From assembly GCF_018129985.1 (NCBI RefSeq), contig NZ_JAFCKT010000005.1, positions 372,001-436,000 of the forward strand: DNA of 64,000 nucleotides, given 5' to 3'. The notes beneath the pieces are model-generated. The model was not told the origin of the DNA, searched no databases, and saw only the letters and a program-made list of their open reading frames with translations. The position numbers and the translations under genes were made by a program. The DNA is from Bradyrhizobium sp. SZCCT0148 (GTDB taxonomy: Bacteria > Pseudomonadota > Alphaproteobacteria > Rhizobiales > Xanthobacteraceae). Shown here piece by piece: positions 19,601-26,402 of this stretch; position 1 is the first letter of the stretch, and every line of letters starts with the position of its first letter.

Positions 19601-20282
19601 CAGCGACGGCGGCCAGGTCAGCGACGATAACCGATTGCGACAACTGGTGGAGCCCGCTCTTGCCGCCGCGCCGATCTCAGTCGCCTCGGCGCAGATCCCG
19701 TTCACGATCCGCGACGGACGGTTGCGCGTCGGCGCGACGCCGCTGGAAGCGAAGAACGCGCGTGCCATCGTCTCCGGCGGCTACGACATTCCTGCTGACC
19801 AGGCAGACATCCGCGCCAGCCTGACGCCGATCATGACCGGGCTCTCCGGCGCCCCGCCGGAGATCCAGCTGTTCGCGGCGGGCCCTCCCGACAAGCTCAA
19901 TCGCACCATCGACCTCGCGCCGCTGTCGTCATGGCTGGCGGTGCGCACCATCGACCGCGAGACGCGCAGGCTGGACGCCATCGAGCGCGGCGAGCCGCCG
20001 CCTGCGACCGCGGCGCTGCCGACGCTGGTGGATACAGCGCCGGAGCAGGCGCCGGCCAATGTGCCACTGTCGGGCCAGGATCCGCGCCGCGCGCCGCCGA
20101 AGCCGAAAGCCGCGCCGACGCCGAGGGCCCCGCAAGCGGCGCCCGCCGCGCCAAGCCCGCCGCTCGCCAGTCAACAGCTTGCGCCGCTGCCGCCGGCCAT
20201 CGACGTGAAACCTGCCCCGGGTCCTGCGCCTGCAAAGCCAAGGCCGAAGCCCCCGCTGGTCCTCACGCCGCAAAATCCGTAA
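16674..20282 (+). CDS. AsmA family outer-membrane biogenesis protein
   Basis: Very large envelope protein of about 1202 residues. A single N-terminal transmembrane helix (TLLGLAIAFIIALLAALIG) is followed by YYVDWNQFRPQFE, the AsmA-type domain start, then a long stretch of beta-rich repeats and a second AsmA_2 domain near the C-terminus (about 830-1090). The last 90 residues are low-complexity Pro/Ala/Lys. Family members bridge inner and outer membranes and are linked to lipid transport. The GTG at 16674 is chosen because GAGGGGAG lies 4 bases upstream; a TTG six codons earlier lacks a site. Monocistronic, with a repeat element after it. Confidence 0.88.
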   Translation: MQTTLLGLAIAFIIALLAALIGPYYVDWNQFRPQFEAEAGKIIGVPVRVAGELDARLLPAPTLRLRQVTFGGNNDLGRLRADKLDVEFSLSSLMRGEWRATELSVGGMAVDLGLDARGRVDLPSTASGTFNLASLAIERLNLTGRIALHDAASRSTLELNDIAFSGDVRSLAGSVRGDGRFTANGVRYPFRVSSGPSADGNATRLHLNIDPGERAILADLEGVLAFDNRLPKFDGALTLAVPTVKKAGEAGPTPWKLTTKLKADPAGAKFEQIDASFGAEDNALKLGGVGDIRFGASPLLRAVLSARQVDADKLAGKDDAEPLRILPALRAGLAAIPQAPIPAQIEFNSDQIMLGGRPLQNITTELQTDGRSWTFQRLELRAPGMTQLSLNGATPGADSFSGRLSVESSDPDALVAWLQGRSEITRRSTRPLRLAGDVTIAANHLAIDRLKADIEGGAVEGRLAFVQTGASKGSRIDAELKADRLDLDAAASFVRALAGPQGEWPEEAKLSLDIGRAISAGQTLQPFAAKLGYGPASLSLEQLRFGQASGVTTEASGSFDRSKATGKLALKSSANSLRELTALIEPFAPAVRARFDAMPSLPGATRLKLDLSLDGNAEHADRSNARAVLDLDAPQLKATATLAAQMPAAAVNGIEIDKLRASDFTLDTKLSTPQAGVLLALLGLDRVVAAGEGASQFEGKLTGAWRRPLQLNAKISGGGLDADAQGSVELSEPKASVNLRVRNANLAPLFGTSPVDKSMQAVSLSSRVGLSGNRLTFDDLDGNAAGSHLRGHLAVTLDPEKSVDGEVGLDTVDLVPALAVAIGAAGHESGEPLSAGLLGGWRGRIAFQALRGMLPGGIELRPFGGTIRSDGQALALDALKGSLGGGEMSASFDARNGANGLTLNTRIELNNVDAAALRYRALALPKGRASVQMALTTQGRSVAALTGALAGNGTVTLDSAEIGGLNPRAFEIAIRASDGGQVSDDNRLRQLVEPALAAAPISVASAQIPFTIRDGRLRVGATPLEAKNARAIVSGGYDIPADQADIRASLTPIMTGLSGAPPEIQLFAAGPPDKLNRTIDLAPLSSWLAVRTIDRETRRLDAIERGEPPPATAALPTLVDTAPEQAPANVPLSGQDPRRAPPKPKAAPTPRAPQAAPAAPSPPLASQQLAPLPPAIDVKPAPGPAPAKPRPKPPLVLTPQNP

Positions 20283-20322
20283 GGCGGATAGGTTTGCGCG
20301 AATTGGGCCGCGGGGCTCTTAA

Positions 20323-20344
20323 CCTCTCCCGCTGGCGGGAGAGG
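20323..20344. repeat. Palindromic intergenic repeat, left copy
   Basis: Arms CCTCTCCCGC and GCGGGAGAGG with a 2-base spacer. It is followed by GTCGCGCCGCAGGCGCGGGTGAGG-type sequence common in this repeat family. As RNA it forms a stable hairpin, so it could also stop or protect the AsmA transcript. Confidence 0.65.
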
Positions 20345-20418
20345 TCGCGCCGCAGGCGCGGGTGAGGGCCCTTTCGTCTTGGGGACTGTCCGGTCGCTGA
20401 GACACCCTCTCCCCAGCT

Positions 20419-20438
20419 CTCTCCCGCAAGCGGGAGAG
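20419..20438. repeat. Palindromic intergenic repeat, right copy
   Basis: Arms CTCTCCCGC and GCGGGAGAG with an AA spacer, preceded by CACCCTCTCCCCAG. It mirrors the copy at 20323-20344, giving a composite inverted element of about 120 bases. Confidence 0.65.
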
Positions 20439-20633
20439 GCAGCACACCCCCGCGCAGCGGCCTTTCGTAACCCCCTAACCCATTCCCTTGCATTTGAACG
20501 AATTCTGCTCAGCAAAACTGATCAGCCGACTTTACCTGATTCCAGCGTTTGTTCCCTAGTCTCTGTTCCCAGAGGAATTCGGCCTCCTGCCAGCACATGC
20601 AGGGTGGATCGCCAAGAACTGGGAAGGACTGGG

Positions 20634-21764
20634 GTGAACGACATGAACGGGGCGAAAACGCTTCTGCAGGATCTGGACGACGCGATCGCGCGCGGCTCCG
20701 ACGAAAGCCGGGCGAAAGCGTTGTGGCATGCGACCGACATTCTGATTACCGGCCGCTACAGCGACGACGAGATCAGCATGTTCGGCGAGGTCATCGGGCG
20801 TCTCGCCGATGAGATCGAGGTCGCCGCGCGCGCGCAGCTGTCGGAGCTGATGTCGGGATGCGATCAGGCTCCGCTCAACGTCATCGAGAAGCTGGCATTC
20901 GACGACGAGATCGCGGTCGCCGGCCCCGTGCTGCGCGACTCCGATCGTCTCGACGAGAAGTTGCTGGTCGAGAACGCCATGACCAAGGGCCAGTCCCATC
21001 TGCTCGCGATCGCCCAGCGCAAATCGATCGGTGAGGCCGTCACCGACGTGCTGGTCAAGCGCGGCGATCAGGAGGTCGTGACGTCGGTTGCCAAAAACGA
21101 GGGCGCGCGCTTCTCCGGTTCGGGCCTGTTGCACATGGTCCGCCGCGCCGAGGGCGATTCGATCCTTGCCGAGCAGCTCGGTCTGCGCAAGGACGTGCCG
21201 CGCCATATCTTCCAGCAGTTGATCTCGAAGGCGTCGGAAGACGTCCGCCGCCGGCTCGAGACCGAGCGACCCGAAATGATGGCGCAGATCCAGAGCTCAG
21301 TGACCGAAGTCACCGGCGATCTCCAGTCCAAGTTCGGCCCATCCTCGCGCAGCTATTTCGTCGCCAAGCGCGTGGTGACGACACAATATCGCCAGGGCAA
21401 TCTCAATCAGGATTCGATCTCGAACTATGCGCGCCAGCACCGCTTCGACGAGGTGCAGATCGGCCTGTCGCTGCTGTCGGCGCTGCCGGTCGACGTGATC
21501 GAACGCGCCATGATGGACCGCAACCGCGAGATGATCCTGGTGCTGTGCAAGGCGCTCGACTTCTCTTGGGACACGACCATGGCGCTGCTGTTCCTCGGCG
21601 CCAAGGATCATCTGATCACAGCGCGCGAGCTCCACGACAACGAGCGAGATTTCGGCCGGCTCAAGATCGAGACCTCGCGCAGCGTCTTGAAGTTCTACCA
21701 GTCGCGCAAGACCGCAACTGATTCCGCCTCAGGCGGCCGTCAGCCCGAGCTCCATATCCACTGA
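20634..21764 (+). CDS. DUF2336 domain-containing protein
   Basis: Cytoplasmic alpha-helical protein of about 376 residues, matching the DUF2336 family found almost only in alphaproteobacteria. It has many predicted helices and no catalytic motif. The block APLNVIEKLAFDDEIAVAGPVLRDS and the segment SHLLAIAQRKSIGEAVTDVLVKRGD suggest HEAT-like repeats. The start is GTG 20634 (GGAAGG seven bases before) or ATG 20643, three codons later. Function is unknown; no partner is implied by the neighbours except the small unknown gene directly downstream. Confidence 0.82.
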   Translation: MNDMNGAKTLLQDLDDAIARGSDESRAKALWHATDILITGRYSDDEISMFGEVIGRLADEIEVAARAQLSELMSGCDQAPLNVIEKLAFDDEIAVAGPVLRDSDRLDEKLLVENAMTKGQSHLLAIAQRKSIGEAVTDVLVKRGDQEVVTSVAKNEGARFSGSGLLHMVRRAEGDSILAEQLGLRKDVPRHIFQQLISKASEDVRRRLETERPEMMAQIQSSVTEVTGDLQSKFGPSSRSYFVAKRVVTTQYRQGNLNQDSISNYARQHRFDEVQIGLSLLSALPVDVIERAMMDRNREMILVLCKALDFSWDTTMALLFLGAKDHLITARELHDNERDFGRLKIETSRSVLKFYQSRKTATDSASGGRQPELHIH

Positions 21765-21811
21765 ACAGGTGCACTGAGCATCGTCCCGGAATTCAAAGGG
21801 GAGTATTTGCA

Positions 21812-22054
21812 ATGTTGCCTCAATTCGGCACCGCGGTTCGCAAGAAGAACATCGACAGCGCCGTTACCGCCGATCTCGGCGGCGGAGCACCCGACAAGGC
21901 GTCGGTGGACGCGGCCTGGCTCGTGCTGGAGGCCGCCAACGACCTCGGCGACCACGCTGCAATCGACGCCTGCCGCCGCGTCATCGACGCCGAACTGAAC
22001 GGCACGGTCGCCGGCAGCGCGGACATCGATCTCGTGCTGGGATATTTCAGGTAA
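21812..22054 (+). CDS. Small hypothetical protein (80 aa)
   Basis: Unrecognised 80-residue protein. It is preceded by AAAGGGGAG nine bases before the ATG, which supports translation. Sequence is mildly acidic with a helix-prone C-terminal half (ASVDAAWLVLEAANDLGDHAAIDACRRVIDAEL shows helical periodicity). No signal peptide or membrane segment. It follows the DUF2336 gene by 47 bases on the same strand and could be its operon partner. No function can be given. Confidence 0.6.
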   Translation: MLPQFGTAVRKKNIDSAVTADLGGGAPDKASVDAAWLVLEAANDLGDHAAIDACRRVIDAELNGTVAGSADIDLVLGYFR

Positions 22055-22176
22055 GGGCCTTGTAGGGGAAAGGCGCAGTTGCGCCGTGCCCACCATCGAA
22101 CCCCGCACAACAAGCCGTGGGCCTGCTGGGCTTCGCTCAGACTGAGAGCTGCGAGTGCGCCCCGCCGCTCCGTTTT

Positions 22177-22674
22177 TCACCGCCGGATGCGGTAGATCAC
22201 CAAGTCCTCGCCGTGACGGTTGGTGCTCCGCTCGAGAAGGTAGTTCAACTTCTCCAGGACGCGGCGAGACGCGCCGTTCTCGATATAGACGAGGCCGATC
22301 AGGGACGGCAGCATGAGCCGTGACAGCCCGATCCTCGTCAACGCGGTCGCGGTTTCGCTCGCAAATCCCTGGCCCCAGAATTCGCGTTTGAACGCGTAGA
22401 AAATCTCGATCTCGTCCGCGTCGTCGACCAGGATATGGCGGATGCCCGCGCGTCCTGCGAACGCCCCCTCGCGCGTTCGCAGTGCCCAGAGGCCGAAGCC
22501 GTGCTGGTCCCAATGGGCCATGTTGACGTCGAGGTAAGCCTTGGTTGTCGCTGCCGAACGCACGCCACCGAGATAGCGCGACACGTCGGGATCCTGATGC
22601 AGCGCGACGAGGTCGGCGAGGTGACTTTCGTTCAGCCTCTCGGCGGTCAGTCGGTCGGTGACGAAGTGGTCCAT
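22177..22674 (-). CDS. GNAT family N-acetyltransferase (RimJ/RimL type)
   Basis: Acetyl-CoA-dependent acetyltransferase of 165 residues. It starts with the RimJ/RimL pattern TDRLTAERLNESHLADLVALHQDPDVSRYLGG, has a GLWALRTREGAFAGRAGIRH strand pair, and the acetyl-CoA loop in EFWGQGFASETATALTR. The C-terminus contains ENGASRRVLEKLNYL, typical of the family. The ATG at 22674 is preferred over an upstream in-frame ATG at 22785 because the family N-terminus begins there. Substrate unknown (protein N-terminus or small amine). Divergent from the soxC-like gene. Confidence 0.85.
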   Translation of the reverse strand: MDHFVTDRLTAERLNESHLADLVALHQDPDVSRYLGGVRSAATTKAYLDVNMAHWDQHGFGLWALRTREGAFAGRAGIRHILVDDADEIEIFYAFKREFWGQGFASETATALTRIGLSRLMLPSLIGLVYIENGASRRVLEKLNYLLERSTNRHGEDLVIYRIRR

Positions 22675-22890
22675 GGAATCAGACAGCGGCTTCGACGTTG
22701 GTTGCGATCTCGCGTGCGACGCCGTCATCGAGCGCCAGATATTTCCCGATTGGGCCGTCGCGCAAGCAAGGTGACCGGCCCTCATGGCTTCTAACAGAAC
22801 CTAACACGCAATTTGCGCAACGTTCGGTCAAAGTCACCGAATGAAAGCGGCCGAAATTTCCAAAAGGCACGACGACCGACGGGAGATAGT

Positions 22891-24162
22891 ATGACGTCCA
22901 AGACATCAAGTGAAAGGTCGCCACGATCCGCGGACGTTTCTCGCCGTGGCTTTGTGGGCGGCTTGTCAGCAGGACTCGTGGGGGTCGCTGCGAGCGAGGT
23001 AGCCCGGGCAGAGACACTGGCCGACGTTCCTGATCGCGCACCAGGCGCCGATCTCAGCGCGCACAGCGAGCGTTCCCGTTTCGCCAAGCTCGACCGCATT
23101 CCCGAGGCCACACCGGGCAAGCGCAACATCGATCCGAGCGATGCCATCAACTCCAAGACGCCGCACCAGAAGCTGGTCGGCAATATCACGCCGACCGATC
23201 TGCATTACGAGCGCAGCCATTCCGGAGTTCCCGACATCGATCCCGCGCAGCACCGGCTGCTCGTTCACGGCATGGTGCAGAAGCCACTGGTCTTCAGCGT
23301 CGAAGACCTGAAGCGGATGCCCTCGGTCACCCGGATCGTGTTCATCGAATGCACCGGCAACGGATGGGAAAACTGGAAAAAGGCCGACCCGGATCTGACG
23401 GTGCAGAATACGCATGGCCTCGTCAGCACCAACGAGTGGACCGGCGTGCCCCTGAAATTCCTGATCGACCTCGTCGCGAAGGACAAGGGATCGACCTGGA
23501 TGCTGGCGGAGGGCGGAGACGGTGCAGGCGTCGACCGCAGTATCCCGCTCACCGAGGAAATCGTGAACGAGGCTTTCATCGCCTACGGACAGAACGGCGA
23601 GCCGCTGCGACCTGCGCACGGCTTTCCGATGCGACTGGTGATGCCTGGCTTCGAGGGCAACCTCAATATCAAATGGCTGCGCCGCCTCAAATTCGGCAAC
23701 GCGCCGTGGATGACGCGTTGGGAGACGGCGCGCTATACGCAGTTGCTCGCGAACGGCAAGGCAATGCAATTCCAACTGCGGATGGAGACCAATTCGGTCA
23801 TCACGCAGCCGTCCGGGACGATGCAGATTCAGCCGGGCTATAACCGCATCTCGGGTCTCGCCTGGAGCGGTCATGGGAAGATTGCCAAGGTCGAGATTTC
23901 GACCGACGGCGCCCGGACGTGGAAGCAGGCGCAATTGGCTCAGCCGGTATTATCCAAGGCGCAGGTGCGTTTCCAGATGGATTGGGACTGGGACGGCAAG
24001 CCGACCAGGATTGTCAGCCGCTCGACCGACGAGCAGGGCAACGTCCAGCCGGACCGGCAGTCGTTCATCGCCGCGATGGGGACCAATGCCCTGTTTCACT
24101 ACAATGCCCAGCAGACCTGGAGCATCGACGAGACCGGAAGGGTTCGCAATGTTCTCGCATGA
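22891..24162 (+). CDS. soxC: Sulfite dehydrogenase molybdopterin subunit (SoxC/SorA family)
   Basis: Periplasmic molybdenum oxidoreductase of 423 residues. A twin-arginine signal (SRRGFVGGLSAGLVG) fits export of a folded Moco enzyme. The Moco-binding Cys is in FIECTGNGWENW at about 154. The C-terminal Mo-co dimerisation domain starts near NSVITQPSG. GGGAGATAGT precedes the ATG at 22891. The protein oxidises sulfite, or in SoxCD the protein-bound sulfane sulfur, and passes electrons to the cytochrome encoded next. The downstream start overlaps its last 14 bases. No other sox genes are in the window, so a stand-alone sulfite dehydrogenase is as likely as a full Sox system. Confidence 0.85.
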   Translation: MTSKTSSERSPRSADVSRRGFVGGLSAGLVGVAASEVARAETLADVPDRAPGADLSAHSERSRFAKLDRIPEATPGKRNIDPSDAINSKTPHQKLVGNITPTDLHYERSHSGVPDIDPAQHRLLVHGMVQKPLVFSVEDLKRMPSVTRIVFIECTGNGWENWKKADPDLTVQNTHGLVSTNEWTGVPLKFLIDLVAKDKGSTWMLAEGGDGAGVDRSIPLTEEIVNEAFIAYGQNGEPLRPAHGFPMRLVMPGFEGNLNIKWLRRLKFGNAPWMTRWETARYTQLLANGKAMQFQLRMETNSVITQPSGTMQIQPGYNRISGLAWSGHGKIAKVEISTDGARTWKQAQLAQPVLSKAQVRFQMDWDWDGKPTRIVSRSTDEQGNVQPDRQSFIAAMGTNALFHYNAQQTWSIDETGRVRNVLA

Positions 24163-24697
24163 CAAGATGATTCTCGCCGGTATCCTCACATTCGGCCTGC
24201 TCGCCGCACCCGCGTTGGCGTTCGACTTCGGCCGTCCGGCGACGCCTGCCGAGATCAAATTGTGGGACATCGACGTCGGCCCGGATGGCAAGGGCCTGCC
24301 CGACGGCAGCGGCACGGCAGTGCAGGGCAAGCAGATCTTCGCTGACAATTGCGCGGCCTGTCACGGCGACAACGGCCAGGGCGGCATCAAGGATCGTCTG
24401 GCCGGCGGCCAAGGCACGCTTGCGTCGAACATGCCCGTCAAGACCGTCGGCAGCTTCTGGCCCTATGCGACGACCTTGTTCGACTACATCCATCGCGCGA
24501 TGCCCTATCCGACCCCGGGCTCGCTCAGCACCGACGAGACCTATGCCGTCACCGCGTACATCCTGAGCCTCAACGGCATCGTTCCCGCCGACGGCAAGGT
24601 GGACAAGGAAAGTCTCCCGAAGATCAGGATGCCCAATCGCGATGGCTTCGTTCCACAACCGGAATTCGATCCCGCCAAGCTGTTCCGCAGGAAGTGA
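24149..24697 (+). CDS. Monohaem c-type cytochrome, partner of SoxC-like protein
   Basis: Exported cytochrome c of 182 residues. A Sec signal ends near ALA at residue 24. One haem site, CAACH at 68-72, and a candidate axial Met in HRAMPYPTPGSL (about 118). The gene overlaps the soxC-like gene by 14 bases, so the products are surely expressed together. Known SoxD proteins of Paracoccus are about twice this length and have two haems; this one corresponds to a single-haem version, closer in size to SorB-like electron acceptors. It should carry electrons from the molybdenum centre to the respiratory chain. Confidence 0.85.
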   Translation: MFSHDKMILAGILTFGLLAAPALAFDFGRPATPAEIKLWDIDVGPDGKGLPDGSGTAVQGKQIFADNCAACHGDNGQGGIKDRLAGGQGTLASNMPVKTVGSFWPYATTLFDYIHRAMPYPTPGSLSTDETYAVTAYILSLNGIVPADGKVDKESLPKIRMPNRDGFVPQPEFDPAKLFRRK

Positions 24698-24704
24698 GCG
24701 GGCG

Positions 24705-25175
24705 ATGAAGCTCTCGATATTGATCAGGATTCTCGTTCTGATCGCAGCGACATGTTCATGGGAGACACAGGCAATGGCCGCAGACGGACTCATCACCATC
24801 AAGAGCAGTTTCGGGCCCGAGGAAACGATGAAGCGGCTGGAGACGGAAGTGAAGGCCAAGGGCCTCACCGTGTTCGCCCATGTCGATCACGCGGCCGGTG
24901 CCGCCGCGGTCGGCCTGCCGCTGCGGCCGACCGATCTCATCATCTTCGGCAACGCCAAGGGCGGCACGCCGTTGATGCAGCAGGCGCAAACCGTCGGCAT
25001 CGACCTGCCGCTGAAGGCGCTGGTCTGGCAGGACGAGCAAGGCACAACCTGGCTGTCTTACAACGACCCCGCCTATCTCGCCGGGCGTCACGGCGTCGGC
25101 GAGCCGGCGAACGCTGCCGTCATGGGCCTGACGGGCGCTTTGCATGCGATCGCGACCAAATCCACCACGCCGTGA
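24705..25175 (+). CDS. DUF302 domain-containing periplasmic protein
   Basis: Exported protein of 156 residues; the N-terminal hydrophobic stretch after MKLSILIR ends near AMA. The mature part is a DUF302 domain: SSFGPEETMKRLETEVKAKGL, FAHVDHAAGA, LIIFGNAKGGTPLMQ and LPLKALVWQDEQG are the family blocks. DUF302 proteins occur with sulfur-oxidation and cytochrome genes, but their role is not established. The ATG is 7 bases after the cytochrome stop, so it belongs to the same operon. A role in sulfur carriage or haem/copper handling would be speculation. Confidence 0.82.
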   Translation: MKLSILIRILVLIAATCSWETQAMAADGLITIKSSFGPEETMKRLETEVKAKGLTVFAHVDHAAGAAAVGLPLRPTDLIIFGNAKGGTPLMQQAQTVGIDLPLKALVWQDEQGTTWLSYNDPAYLAGRHGVGEPANAAVMGLTGALHAIATKSTTP

Positions 25176-25220
25176 CGCGTGCCGATCAGGCAAACGCCGC
25201 AAGCTTCTTCAGGTGAGCCC

Positions 25221-25535
25221 ATGAGTGACACAAGCAATCAGACGGCGCCAACCGCATCGCAAGGTGGACTCGCCCGATGGGTCGTCATCGCGGTGCTAGG
25301 CGCGTTGCTCGTCGCCGCCGGCGCACTGGCCTATCTCGGCTGGTCCCGAACGGATACGGAAGTGCCGGCGTCGGGCTATGTGGCACTGGTGCTCGGTGTC
25401 GTCTTCTCGCTGGTCGTCGGCGTCGGCTTGATGGCCCTGATTTTCTACAGCAGCCGCCAAGGCTACGACGAACCCGCGACGCTGATCCCCGATCCGGAGA
25501 GCGACCCGGACGGTGGGCGCGACAACCCGCGCTGA
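25221..25535 (+). CDS. Small two-helix membrane protein
   Basis: A 104-residue protein with two transmembrane helices (about 19-39 and 49-74) and a short acidic C-terminal tail (ESDPDGGRDNPR). It is 45 bases after the DUF302 gene on the same strand, and AGGTGAG precedes the ATG. It could anchor the SoxC/cytochrome pair or pass electrons, but no cofactor ligand is visible. Not recognised as a named family. Confidence 0.65.
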   Translation: MSDTSNQTAPTASQGGLARWVVIAVLGALLVAAGALAYLGWSRTDTEVPASGYVALVLGVVFSLVVGVGLMALIFYSSRQGYDEPATLIPDPESDPDGGRDNPR

Positions 25536-25599
25536 CGGAAGGTCTCCCCAGCTGTGAACAACGGAGTCGCTAGATACCGCGTCGCGATGTTTCCGCCGA

Positions 25600-26217
25600 T
25601 CAAGCTGTCTCTCGTTGCCGCAAGCGTCCGATCCAGATCGTGAGCCGGCCGCAGTCCGGGTCTTCCACCACATGATCGACGACGTGAAAGCCGTTGCTGT
25701 CGAGCAATTGGCGATATTCCGCCGGCGCGAGACTGGCATGGTAGAGCGGCTCACGCTCGAACGTTCCGATGGCTTCTCCGGCCGACGGACCGCTCGTGAA
25801 CATCAGCGCGGCACCATCGGCGGCGTGCCGAGCAAAGATCGGAAACATCTGGCGCTGTTGCTCGGGAGCCAGATGGAAAAAGCTGTTCCAGGCGAGCAGG
25901 CCATTGAATGTCTCGTTCAGTTCCAGAGACCGCATGTCCGACACACGCCAGGTCGCGCCAGGAAGTTGCCTCTTTGCGATGTCGATCATTTCCGGAGCGG
26001 CATCGATGCCGGTGACGTCACATCTGGCCTCGAGCAGATAGCGCGCGATCGGCTCTCCGGTGCCGCAACCGATATCGAGCACCCTGGCCTTCGCGGGCAA
26101 ATGCGCGATGAAGCGGTCGAGCCATTTTCGTTCCGTCAAATCTCGACCGCGCAGGCGCGCCCACGCAGTGGCGTGTCGGCGATACAATCCAATGATGTTG
26201 TTCGCATCAGAGTTCAT
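25600..26217 (-). CDS. Class I SAM-dependent methyltransferase
   Basis: A 205-residue Rossmann methyltransferase. Motif I is VLDIGCGTGEP, followed by VTGIDAAPEMIDIAKRQLP (adenosine/ribose binding) and a motif-III-like FNGLLAWNSFFHL. GGGAGG ends 7 bases before the ATG at 26217; an in-frame ATG 15 bases earlier lacks such spacing. Substrate unknown; the size and lack of extra domains suit a small-molecule enzyme. It is convergent with the SoxC operon and upstream on its own strand lies feoB, 185 bases away. Confidence 0.84.
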   Translation of the reverse strand: MNSDANNIIGLYRRHATAWARLRGRDLTERKWLDRFIAHLPAKARVLDIGCGTGEPIARYLLEARCDVTGIDAAPEMIDIAKRQLPGATWRVSDMRSLELNETFNGLLAWNSFFHLAPEQQRQMFPIFARHAADGAALMFTSGPSAGEAIGTFEREPLYHASLAPAEYRQLLDSNGFHVVDHVVEDPDCGRLTIWIGRLRQRETA

Positions 26218-26402
26218 TTTCGTTCCTCCCAACGCAGCCGCTTGCGACAGAGGCGGTCACTCGCGGGCCGTCGTCGCTGTTTTGGGCGACGGGTCAATCG
26301 GATTGCCGCCGACGCCCTATCGCGCGCCCCGCAAGCCATTGATTTAACAGGCCCCGTCTACTGTGCATGGGGTTGTTTTCGCATTTTTTGGTGGGTGGGC
26401 TG

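Larger units (their letters stand above)
20283..20633. other. Intergenic region with dispersed inverted repeats
   Basis: The 351 bases between the AsmA gene and the DUF2336 gene carry two facing copies of a C-rich inverted repeat (listed separately) joined by GGTGAGGGCCCTTTCG-like sequence. This organisation matches the short palindromic repeats scattered between genes in Bradyrhizobium and Rhodopseudomonas genomes. The last 100 bases presumably carry the promoter of the downstream gene. No open frame here is convincing. Confidence 0.55.
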
